From the NCBI GenBank assembly GCA_002751075.1, contig NAOQ01000523.1:10955-43648 (forward strand): a stretch of 32,694 nucleotides of DNA, given 5' to 3'. The DNA comes from Ichthyophonus hoferi. Lineage: Eukaryota > Opisthokonta > Ichthyosporea > Ichthyophonida > Ichthyophonidae. Below, piece by piece: positions 1-11,500 of the stretch. A program made the position numbers and the translations under genes. The number at the start of each line of letters is the position of its first letter. Position 1 is the stretch's first letter. The notes under the pieces were generated by a model that saw nothing but the letters and a program-made list of their open reading frames with translations, did no database searches and was not told where the DNA came from.

Positions 1-71
1 AAAAAAAAAAAAAACATAATATTCTACTACAGCTCTTTCCCTATCTCACACACATACTCACCCACTCTAAG

Positions 72-2079
72 GCATGTGGAAGAATGAGCCTATGCGACCC
101 AACCGACCTTATGGTCATTCTACCAGCCAACATCACGGTGGTATGCATCAAATGTCAAATAGTGGGCCGGTCATAAGCCCCCCCGACATGGATAATAGCA
201 TGCGTCCCAACAACCGAAACAATATGAACAATATGAATACGATGAGAAGAAATATGGATGTTAATGTAGCAGAGATGAGTGGAAGGACTCCTATGAACCA
301 TGACAATACTGGTAGTCATAGGGATTATATGGGTCAATGGAACCAAAACATTGCCACTCATGATATAGGCAACCAAAGCATGAATAGTAGGTTACTCCCT
401 GAGTGAGTAGTAGTATGCTTCCCCTGCTTGAACACGTTGTTCTTTACCTCTTAATCGGCATATAAGATATGGTATAGGGTGGGTGGTATCTAGTGGTATA
501 TATCTACGTGTATTACACTGTCACTTACTGATCGCGATTAATTTTATTTTCATATATTAGATTCATATTAGTTAATAGTTTTATTATGTCGTATGGTTGG
601 TAAGATCAATATTATATTGAATTACGTACATATACGGGTGATTAATGTGGGTTGAAAACTACTGTTTTACTCTTGGCTCTTTAAGGCTTCTTGGCGCCCA
701 TAATTAGAATAAGTTAATATCTATCTATATATGACAGCAGCTAGGCCATTACTATGTAAGTTATAAAAATATTTTAAAACTTAGATTTAAAACCAATTGA
801 GAGAGTGAAAAAAGCATAACATAATTATTTTGTATATATATATTGTTTGCTCGTATGTAGCCCAGTGTTTCATTGTTAAGGTCCACTATATTCACACATT
901 CACACCTAACCAGCTTGTTCGTTCTCCAGGGGGACCCATGTTAATGACTAATAATCTCAATAATAGCCAGGCTATAAGCAACCCCTCTATGCCTAACCCA
1001 GACTGGACCAACAATAACAATGGCATCATTGGGAATACACAGTGGTCTCAGTCTCGGGGCGGCTTGAATGGGCCTACTACTAATAATAATACTTATGATG
1101 GCAACAATCAATCTTTGTGGAATGACAATAATACCCGCTACAATCAGAGAAATGGACAGACTAACTGGAACAACCAGGTGATAAATAGTTGATCAGTTTA
1201 TTTACATGAAGGAGTGTTTACGTGTTTATTATTTAGTTGAGGGTGAGGTATGGTATGTATATTGTTGAACTGTACTCTAACCTCCTTTTTTGTCCAACAG
1301 GCTGCACCAACCCAGGGTGGATGGGGTAGTCTTAAGTTGGAGACGAACAACTGGAATAACACAGGATCCATATGGGGACACCCCAATGCCCAGGTCACTA
1401 ACACTGCCTGGCCAACCTCTGGCACCACCAACAACCACCAAGGTAACTGGAACGACAAAAATAGCGTTCCCAGCACTGTCAACTGGGCAACTAGCAACCC
1501 CTCTATGACCAATCAAAATCAAAATGCTAATCAAAACACGCAATCATCCCAGTCTGCTGCCATTTGGGGAACCAATCAATACCCTACAAACAACACTTGG
1601 GGTAACACCTCTGCCGCTGTACCCAATCAGATGGATGACATGACATGGAACAATGACAATATCATGACCCTCAACCCACAGGAACCAGTTGGAACCATGA
1701 GAGGAGATCAGTTGTGGGGATCACAGGAGAGTCAGGGGAATAGCCAGGGTTGGGGCTATACCCATGATGGAAAGAGGGTATGTATGCACCTCCCTGTATT
1801 ATTAGCCTGATTGGTGTATGTTTTATAGAGGATTGGAGTATGGATTAGTATTGGTTTGGAGTTAATTGAACATACTAGAAGCTGTAAGCCTTCTAATACA
1901 TCTGTACAAGCCATGTTCAACCGAACCTATGTATAGGTCCTGCAACACTTCCACCCTCTTTCCACTCCTATCTCATTGGTATACCTTGCTTTACTTTACC
2001 AATGTTGTGCCTAACCTTTTAATATACTATAATATAGGTATGGCCTAACAGTTTGAACATGCATAATATACTCCCATAA
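72..2079 (+). CDS. GW/N-rich protein with many Trp motifs (Argonaute-hook / GW182-like), 3' part
   Basis: Five exons joined in phase: 72-402, 745-755, 930-1177, 1301-1777 and 2038-2079 (TAA), about 368 residues visible. The first starts after an acceptor at 70-71, so the gene begins upstream of the window. The protein is very rich in Asn, Ser, Gln, Gly and Met and carries 19 tryptophans about 10-20 residues apart in small polar surroundings (GGWGSL, SIWGHP, AIWGTN, NTWGNT, QLWGSQ, QGWGYT). Trp motifs of this kind in disordered sequence are the Argonaute-binding hook of GW182/TNRC6 and other GW proteins. A role in small-RNA silencing is inferred from composition alone. No RRM or UBA domain is visible here. 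Donors 403 (GTGAGT), 756 (GTAAGT) and 1778 (GTATGT) are strong, and introns 3 and 4 carry clear branch points (CTCTAAC, CCTAAC). The last exon is the least sure: an alternative acceptor near 2105 would give a short basic tail ending at a TAG instead. Confidence 0.72.
745..755 (+). CDS. 11-base microexon of the GW-rich gene
   Basis: The exon before ends in phase 2 (donor at 403) and the exon after begins in phase 1 (acceptor at 928-929), so they cannot join directly. The 11 bases GCCATTACTAT lie between a CTAG acceptor (741-744) and a perfect GTAAGT donor (756-761). Including them restores the frame, and the joined codons read LLPE-PLLW-GPM, creating a new Trp-Gly motif at the exon junction. 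Evidence is phase arithmetic plus splice signals, with no transcript. Confidence 0.6.
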
Positions 2080-3106
2080 CAAAAACAGAACTCTATAACC
2101 CAGCGCCCTGCAAACCAACAAAAACCAGCCCGCCGCTACACTCCGTATTAGCTATAACTAGTCTTAATGCTTAGTGCGAACAATCAGATGGTTTTTTTTT
2201 TAAATGTTTCAGTTATATCGCTAAGTGGGGTGGGTGCCCTTGACAGGTCTTGATGCGCGACCTTGATATCAATATTCTGTTTCCTTATGGATGTGTACAA
2301 TAGTAATAAGTATTAGTGAAGTGTGTCTTTGGGTTGATTAGGCTTGACGTGTCCTTATTTCGTTCAGTTTGACGTCTGTAGTGATTCTAATAATGTATTT
2401 TTAAGTGCATCCTTTATGCATATTAGCTGAAAATTATGGTTTCTAAGTTAGCATAACATGTTACTTTTTGATTTATTTCATATATTTTTTAAAACATATC
2501 TTGTTGTATAGTATTTGATTTGAACTTGACCATTGACAAAACTTTTAAATATGCTAGTCCGAATTTTATCTTTGTTTTTTTTTTCTGGACAAATATCCTC
2601 TGTCGATTAAAGTAGACTATCTATCATCTTGTAGATGTGGAAAGACAGTTGTTGTATGTGGTATGTTCATTGAGTTAGCTTTTGGAAATGCATGATTTAC
2701 ATTTGTCTACACCAATTACCTTAATTGCCTTAGACCTAATATAGCTACTCTACTGCTTCTCTCTACATTTATACTTCCAAATATTCCTTTTTCCCTATGT
2801 ATGGATTTCTTTGATCCTTATTGTGTGAGAAATGTGTACTTGAGCCAGTGATTTTTTCCTCTCTCGATATCTGTTTTTTTTTTTTTTTTAGGAATGTGTA
2901 TGAGTGGTAATGGTTAGGATTTATCACAATCCCAATAGAGATAATGTATTTATTGTCTGTCAAATTAGTAGTGATTTGAAATGTTTATTCAAGTTTGAGG
3001 AAGGGAAAGTCTCAAAGGGTTTGTTAGCCATATATATGGCAAGTAAAATAATATGGTATGAATGAAGCAATTAATGTGGCGAAGAAGGCGGTATTACTTC
3101 ATTCCC
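2080..3106. other. Intergenic spacer between convergent genes
   Basis: About 1 kb between the stop of the GW-rich gene (+) and the stop of the unknown gene (-). It presumably holds both 3' UTRs. A C-rich patch at about 2098-2150 stands out from the AT-rich surroundings and could encode an alternative GW-gene tail. Poly-T runs occur at 2191-2200, 2573-2583 and 2874-2889. No other coding signal was seen. Confidence 0.5.
2984..2989 (-). terminator. Candidate poly(A) signal (AATAAA, minus strand)
   Basis: The + strand reads TTTATT, which is AATAAA on the minus strand, about 118 bases past the stop codon of the minus-strand gene ending at 3107. A second copy lies at 2949-2954. Position fits a polyadenylation signal, but such hexamers are frequent by chance in AT-rich DNA. 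Confidence 0.35.
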
Positions 3107-5555
3107 CTATTGGAGCACAGCTGCCACTGCCTTGAGCACCTCCTGGATTGTAGAGATATCGTTTTGTTTCTGTGGGGCATTAAATAAGTAAAGATAACGT
3201 ATCTTCTAACGAATATTTGGGTTTTTAAGACACAAAAATAATTGACTATATTTGAAATTCAGTTGAAAAATAAAACGTTGGTAATTTATATATATATCTT
3301 TTTTTTTTATGTTAACTTCATTAACTATATCCAGTCCATTATGGTCTCCTTTCTGTCATATTCTCTTGATCAGGATAGCCTAGGAAACTGCTATGGATGA
3401 ACCCATTCACTAGTATGGGTAAGTAAGCAGTATCTAGCAGATTTACAAAATATTGTCGTGAATCAGAATCCGAATCTATTTTCCAATTTTGAATCATAAA
3501 GTTTTCGTCAATTGTGAAATAATTCTGTATGATACCGAATTGATGTTATGTGTGTAAATACATTTAAAACACTGACTAATACTACATTAGATTTTAGTAT
3601 ACATGTACATGCATTAATTTGACAGAAGTTCAACTCTGGAATTCTTATATAAAAAATTGAGAAGAAAAAAAGGATTTCCACCTCTTTCTCCAGAACGGCT
3701 TGGGTAGCTTGTGTTATCTCACACTGAGTAGTTTTACTAATAGTCGAGTATAGCTGTTGAAAATACAATAGTGCAGTATTAATAAAGATGACTTGATGTA
3801 TATATATATATATATTGATCTTATAAACAACGATTAAATAAACGGGCAAGTTGTATTGCCGTTAGATTGTCGTTAGATTACAATATACAATATTGATTAT
3901 ATATATTCAAGTTTATAATTCTTGAATACGTTATTCCTATTTGAATGAAGGTTCTATAAGGTCTGCAGATTGGATGAGATGCCCAATAAAACCTAAAAGA
4001 CACTTGATTTGGGGAATAATGAGAAGCTAGTTCTAGTTCTATGGATTCGTGTGAATTGCCAGCTAAAAATAAACATTTAAACAGGAAAACCCTGTATACA
4101 GGCATATTTAATTGTTGCATATTCTGTTGGAGTGTTTGCTGTTGCATTTATAGTTCTCTTTCAATCGCCAAGGTTTATATGTATATCTAGAAGTAGTTAT
4201 AATAAAGGTGTATAGCAATGTGCTTATAAATGTTTAACTATACGCTTGACATACTACATAGACACCGAATCAACCCCTCAAATGACAACAAGCAGGTCCT
4301 ATATATGTGTCGGTAGGTAATTTTTTAGACATTGATAGTATGATACATCTGATAGTTTCTTATACAGTTGTGCGGTGTTTAAAATATCTGATCAGAGAGG
4401 ACAAGATAATGTTGCGTTACCGTTTAAGCATAAGAGTATCTAAGTATGCAAGATGTATATGTATAGTCAAAGGCATTTATTTACTCTCATTACCTCCTTG
4501 ATTCTGGCATGAGTGATTTGAACCCACTGCATAAAAAACTCCACAATTAGCTATGGTTCCAAAACATGCTCCCTGTACAGGTAAATATAGAACACCAAGA
4601 TCTATGAATCATGGAAGGAAAGCATTCACTAATAGTATAGTTACTATAGCATAGATTACAGGGAACTGAAATAAAGCCCTGATGTGTGTACAGGTGTAGT
4701 TGGGACATATTGAATATTATTATTCCTATATATATATATAGACAAAGAAAGAGAAAGAGAGAATGAGGCCGAGTGTACTACTACTATCTTATCCCCTCTC
4801 CTCTCTCTCCTCATCCCCTACTACCAATCATATTATTCCTTTTTAAGTCCACCTATCATAATGTCCTTCCCCTCTTCCTCTCTATGCTGACGTCATTTAC
4901 CAGTTTTCATCGACCTGAATCGCTACTTAATCTTCTATCAATCCATAAAACTATATAATACTTAATTATTGTAAGCCATCTTACATAGTGTTGATTAAAA
5001 AGCAGAAATCTACAGTTTACCGAATACAACGAATAAAACGAATACAATTAATACGTATCCTATAACCAACCAACCAATAACTAACTAACTATTTTTCCAA
5101 ACTACATAGTTAATAATAATTGTTAATAATAATAAATGATTATAGCTCTTTAAAGAAATAAAGAAATATCAGATTAATTAAATATTTCTGTTTCAACACT
5201 TCCCCATAACCTAGGTGGATTATTTAATCTAAGGCATAAGAAATGTGACAAAGGAATACGAGAAGATTCTTAATACTGCTATTTAACTGTAAAGCTTGTA
5301 GCTCACTGAATAAACTAGATAATTCTTAATACTGGTCTCTGTCTACATAATCACTACAAGTGATGAAAGGCAATGGACACAATAAATTATATAGAAAAAC
5401 AAAATAAAACGATTATATAATTATATATATGTAGGATAGTAGATATGCAAGATACTTTCCTCTTGATATTCCCTGTGTAAATCTCTTAGTGTTTCCATTT
5501 GGTCTGTATGGCCTCTCTTAATTCCTGTCAATCCATTAGGATTTCTCTTGATTTC
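3107..5555 (-). CDS. C-terminal coiled-coil exons of the unknown gene
   Basis: Exons 5555-5456 (DQMETLRDLHREYQEE), possibly 5353-5347, 5305-5260 (ELQALQLNSSIKNLL), 4526-4494 (WVQITHARIKE), 4138-4004, 3753-3682 (CEITQATQAVLEKE) and 3169-3107 (DISTIQEVLKAVAAVLQ, stop). They are small, charged and rich in leucine/isoleucine at heptad-like spacing, ending in an amphipathic helix. The first junction needs the 7-base exon to keep phase. The donors at 4003 and 3681 are weak GTG sites. Exon 4138-4004 contains an odd hydrophobic stretch that looks like intron but is open in frame. Confidence 0.55.
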
Positions 5556-8500
5556 CTGGCACTATTCCATAATTAATTGCTGATTAATAACAAGAAATAC
5601 TAGTAAAAACCAGAAAGGACTAAGACTTCCCAACAAATTAAATTTTAAAATAATATTCTTAAATTTTATATGCTTCATGAGCCAAATCACACTAGAATTT
5701 TATTTTTTATTTTGTTATTTGCAAAGTTCTATGATTAATCAAGTATATTCAAAGGCTAATAATATTATGCTTATATTTACGTAAAAGCATATTTAAATTA
5801 ATTAAATATTCTTTGTTTTACTACATACCTCAGGTTCCCTATATATTTTTATTCTGTGAAAGGTATATGCTTTTTTTTTAAAGTTAACAGATCGATAACA
5901 CCGTATGTATTTGTTGATGATTAAAATAAATGTTTATTTCAAGATAGATAGGGTTTTTAGCAAGTAGGGCATGTTGATATGTGGTTGTCATGGTGGTATG
6001 TGGTTGTGCCGCCTTAATTAATACTAGTGTTGGGAGGTAAATGGAAAATGGTTGGGTTTAATAAATCAAAAACAGATGCAAATAGAAAATATAGACAAAA
6101 TACGAATATATGTGCATATGTGTATATATGAATGTATGTATATATAATTATATGTATTAGAATATTAATAATTTATGCATACAAATATATATAGATATGG
6201 CAGATATATAATTTGCATGATAATGTATGCAGTTAAACTGGTAGCTCCATACCTTGATATTAGCTATACAGGCCTCCTGACAATTCAAGTTTGTCTTCAA
6301 ATCCCTTAAACATTGTGTAACCATTCTCTCTTTATCTCTCATAACCGTTTCACTTTAAATAATACAATATATATAGATAATATTAGTATTATGCATGAAT
6401 GTTGATGAGTTTCTTCTTTTTAATTGTGTCGCCACATATCTAGTATTACAATGTATTGTGTTACAGCATATTATATTATAGTATATTATCTTATATTATA
6501 TTATATATTTTGTTTTGTTTTATACTTATATGTAGGACCAATTGATTGTGTTTGTAATTGACATAATGCAGCATGCAGCAGTAGAAAATATATGATTGAA
6601 AAAGGTGGTAAACTGCAGTTCAAATACATTTTTAGTGATAAAATGTCGATTATTACTGGTCTAGAACAAACAAACCAAAAAAATACTTTTCCAATTAATA
6701 GGAATTGTATAAATTGAGTATAACTACAACCGAGGTCTGTTAACAACATTGACATATAAGTATATTGAAAGCAAAGGACTTATATACTATTGTTCAGTCA
6801 TACGACAATATTATCATTAATAATAGATATAAAAATGGTATATTTTTAAATTCAATATATCTTTGTATATATTCATATTGTGCCAATTAATCAAACAAAC
6901 CTAGTGTCATTTCTCCTAATACTAATGATACCATAGCCATTTATCTAAAACCACAATTAGATTCTAAATACGTTTACGAGAACAAATAAAGCATGCCTGC
7001 AGTACATAGAGTGCATACAGAACTATGTAGTAGTTTATACTATGCAATCCCAAACACATTAAATAATTAGTAACTGTCTATGACAGCATACATAAGGCAA
7101 GGTTTTCTAGTAAAACAAATGTATTATATATTATATTTGACTTTCCGTACTTTTTTAAACATAAATATAATCTAGTGAAACCCTTTCCCCATATATTCAA
7201 CACAGCAGCTAGTAAAAAATTGAAGGCTTCTGTTTCTTGCTAAACAGTATAAGTTTGAACAGAAACTATCAAAAGGCTTAGTTTGGAGGTGACCAGACAA
7301 CAATTTCCAAACAGAACTCAGTATTCCAGGACCTACCAGTAACCCCTAGTGTGTTGCTTACCTCTCTTTATATTTAGTCTTTGCTGTATCTATTACTGAT
7401 ACTCCAGCATTGCGTGCCACCTCTGTGATAGCCTCTCTTTTTCGTACCCAACGACTATCTAGGGCCACTTTAAGAGACTCTAAACGGTTGGTTGTCGGTA
7501 GTATAGGTGTGTTAGTTGTGTATATGTATAGCAACGAATTTATGGTGGTGTTATCAACATTATGTTTTATTTTAGTATTTTTTTGTATGTTTTTCCCGTA
7601 TATATATATATCTTCTAGGAAGACGTGGTTTCCATTATTTTGTCAAAAATTTATTTCGTTTCTTATGTATACCAATAGGATATAAAAATTGCCCTTTAAA
7701 CATTGTGGTAGTAGTCGGTAGTGACTATTGGATACCAAGAAAAAAGAATGTATGGGATTAGATAGTGATGACGCAAGGCAAATGAAAAATGAAAAACAAG
7801 TATAATAAATGAGAGAGAAAACTATAAATCTTTTAACTTTTGTAAGACCTATGTTATCTTTGGTCAATACTGAATGTCTATTATTTTTTTATTAGTTCGA
7901 TTAGGTTTTTTGTTTTATACTATAGTGGTGTTTCGATCCAAATAATAAGTTTCGCAAGCAAAATTATGACTTTCTCGATTAAATCATATAAAACTTTTCA
8001 GATCAAAAGGAGAACACATATCAATTATATAGGTATGTAATTATTGTTTGAGTTACTGTTTTTCATTTTCAAGGAATTATAATATTTTGAAAGCCATATA
8101 ACATATCACAGATAGCAAGAAGAAGAAAAATGGACTAATAGTTTTTTACTACAATAAAAAGTGTAAAAGATTTTAATTTATTTGTTCTTCTTTTAATTAT
8201 AAATATTTTATATAATTTTGGTAGGGAAAAATATAATTTTGACCGCGAAACTTGTCATTTGGATAGAAACCCCCTATATATATATAAAGATAGGTCAAAA
8301 CAAAAGACTGCGAGTCGAGTATACTGTATGGTGATTACGTACCACCAAAAGCATTGATAGCTGCTCCTATCTCCTGGCTGTTTGTTACATGGTTTTATAT
8401 GTAACGGGTAGGGTGAAAAGATGGCTGGTTCAGTAAATGCAAATGAAAACATTACACAATTAAAACAATATTATGCATTAAACTAATATTACAATATTGA

Positions 8501-11500
8501 AAGATATCTATTCATATATAACGAGCTATAGTGAGTGGAGTAATGCATTTAAAATATTATAAAATCGATAAAGCCAAATTCATTCAATCTGATGAATCAA
8601 GACTAATATAGAATTAATTTAATAACAATAAATAACTAATCAACAATACATATAGCCAATCACACGCCTTTCCCCAATAGAAACATAAATAGATATGTAT
8701 AATGACAATGACAGGAAAAGAGAGGGACAAGGTAGGTAGAGCATAACATAACATAATATATCATAACATATCATATCATAATATAACATAACATAATATA
8801 ACATAACATATCATATCATAATATAACATAACATAATATAACATAACATAACATAACATAACATAACAAAACATAACATAACATAACATAACATAACATA
8901 ACGTACGATACGTCTTGATGATTGGGTGATAGATGTGGTTGGACGGGTGTGTTAATCGGGTATGGGGAAGGGTTATCATTGACTGGGGACACCAATGGAG
9001 ATAAGAGTATTGGCTGTGGAAAGGTAGGTGAGGTGTTGTTTATGACTGATGGTGCTAATTAGATGTTTATTTTCACTACTATATTTTACATGTTTCTGGC
9101 TTGTCTACTTTTTCAACATTGTTATCTCCAATGACAAAAGAAGACTAGCAACTAATAGAAAACATGCCGATAACAACATATACAACATAGGCAAAGTTAA
9201 TGTAATTATAATTAGCTGCTTGATTAATAGTGGGTTATGAAGTATTATATATATATATATATATAATGTTATATTTGCAAAGTATTAAAAATATTTTTGT
9301 CTGAGACAGATTGGGGACTTTTAATTCTGTAGCAATAATGAATAAAGGTAATGTAGTTTTTATCCTTAATTTTCTGCTTACAATAGTTAATTTTATCCCC
9401 CTGAACATGAAATTCTTAATATCCAAGCTGAAATCTATAGTAAATTGGTGGGAAAAGTCAAGATAAAGGATATTTCATACCTTAATTATTGATGATTTTG
9501 TGATAGGAGTAGATTTTGGACCAGTATAATCTACCTCTGTAAATCACAAATACCAATCAGATAGTTTTTATAAAATGCAGTCAAGCTTATAGGACGTAAG
9601 AGGGTCAATCAAGATTGACTTTAATTAATAATATATAATATTCCAATATTCCAATGTTAAATCTTGATTCTAATTTGTAGTGTAGTAACTAACCTACGCA
9701 ATAGTTTAAATACTTGTATATCTAGTAAGTGGGCAATTTTTATCGTTGGGATACTACTGTATAATATAATTCCTATTGGCTAATATTATCAGGTTGTCAG
9801 GGCCTTTTTAGATTGCTAGTCGAGAGACAATAAACACTTGCCTGTGGCTTTATGACGAGACGAAGTGTTCTGATTTAATTGGCCCATGAGAGTGATGTCT
9901 TTATCACTGGGATTTTGATTGGTGGAGGGTGTCTAGTGGGGGTTTGATGGGAAAATATAAGTCACGCAATCATATGTTGTAGAGTATATACTGTAAGTGT
10001 TTATATGTCTAGATAAATAGGATTAGATAATTTGAGTAGTGGTAAGCCATAATGTAGATACAGACTGCATAACACTGTGTATCAAGATGTACATAGCATA
10101 TCAATAAGGAAAGGGACATAAGTTATTGTGATTGGTTGTTTTAAGTTAACTCTTAGCCAATTAAAGTGAGTTATAAGAAGCTATATATAAACATGGATAA
10201 TATTAAAATAAGAAGAAGCAGGGACCAACCCTTTCATAGGATGTAGTGTGCAGGTGATTGTTATCTAGTCTACAGGTAGAGTCATGTTGTTGTGCACCTG
10301 CTCTCCAGAACACAGCATTAAGCTTCTGGGTAACCCGATTGGGTGATCCAGTCAGACTAGGGTAGTAGCCAATCCGATCTTTACTTCCACTTGATCGTGA
10401 CCCTGGGGTTCTCGTGTATAAGGGCATTTTTATTGGTGAAGGCATTGAAGGGCAAGAGCTAACTTGTCCCTGGTTGCTAGGCCAGGCATTGACAGGCTTC
10501 TATTAGAAGGTCAGAATAGGTCAGCCGAGAGAGCGGTAAAAAAACGTTCATGATGTTTGATTAGTAATATATAAAAGGAACTGCTTTTATGCCTCATATG
10601 GAATAATGAATATTTTTGACCAATTACTGATTTTTGAGTGACCCATAAAATACAAGTCATGTGCAAATGGGTAGCTTGATTGTTTAGTACCATATGATTG
10701 AGTTATAATCATAGGGTATAGGAAAATGCATGTTAATAAGACAGAACAGTACACATTGTTATTACGCAGGAAGTAGGTATCTGTTGGTTCATTTGGGTGT
10801 TGTGATGTTTGATGATCCATATAAGGAAATTACCTTAATAGGTGTGCTTGCTCTGGCTTTATTCGCCTTGCATAATGACGTGATTTGGGTCTCTACACTG
10901 GAAGATCGAACTATTGGGGATATAGTCCTGAGAGACGATTGGATGAATATTGGTGATCGTACTACTTGATATTAATTTTTACTTTTATTGGTCATGGTTG
11001 GCCTGATTGAATGCTATTGGTGTATTTAAACTAAATAAATAGTAGTAATAGAGAAGTAGAGAAACAGAAAACGTGAATGATAGGGGAAAAGGAAATATAG
11101 TTTACCTAGATTGACGAGAATACGTAGACCTCGGTCTAGCTTTTGACGCGTAGATAAATGGATTGCTGTGAGAATCGTAATTAATATGAGTAGAGATATG
11201 TCCCTTCGTTACTATAGGATGCCACCTAGCAACATGGGAGACCAGCCATCCTTGATTGTATCTTGTCTTTTTTAAATATAAAACACTTTATATAATCTTT
11301 ATGTCTACATGTGCACTTTCATTGGTTACTTTCATGACCATAAAATTCATTAGAAAAACAAAAACATAGGCCGAAGCAAAAGTTAATCAAATTAGTGATT
11401 GTTGCCAATCTATGACTAGGTGGCCAATTCAATCAAGGTTTAAGAATATAATAAAAGAGGCATAAGAGCTGTGGCTTGCCATCAGATTAATAGTTACATA

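Noticed and set aside
1198-1543. Minus-strand ORFs opposite the GW exons
   Set aside because: Shadows of the Asn/Trp-rich coding exons on the + strand.
3374-3418. Possible + strand exon between CAG and GTAAGT near 3418
   Set aside because: Stops occur in all three frames between the sites.
4494-4526. tRNA T-arm-like GGGTTCAAATCAC on the minus strand
   Set aside because: The T-stem does not pair, and no acceptor, D or anticodon arms can be found around it. The stretch fits better as a small coding exon with good splice sites.
8776-8979. 67-codon minus-strand ORF rich in Cys, Tyr, Val and Met
   Set aside because: It is the translation of the AACAT microsatellite.
10730-10969. 79-codon + strand ORF
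   Set aside because: Opposite-strand shadow of the exon at 10964-10834, which has splice sites and fits the minus-strand gene.
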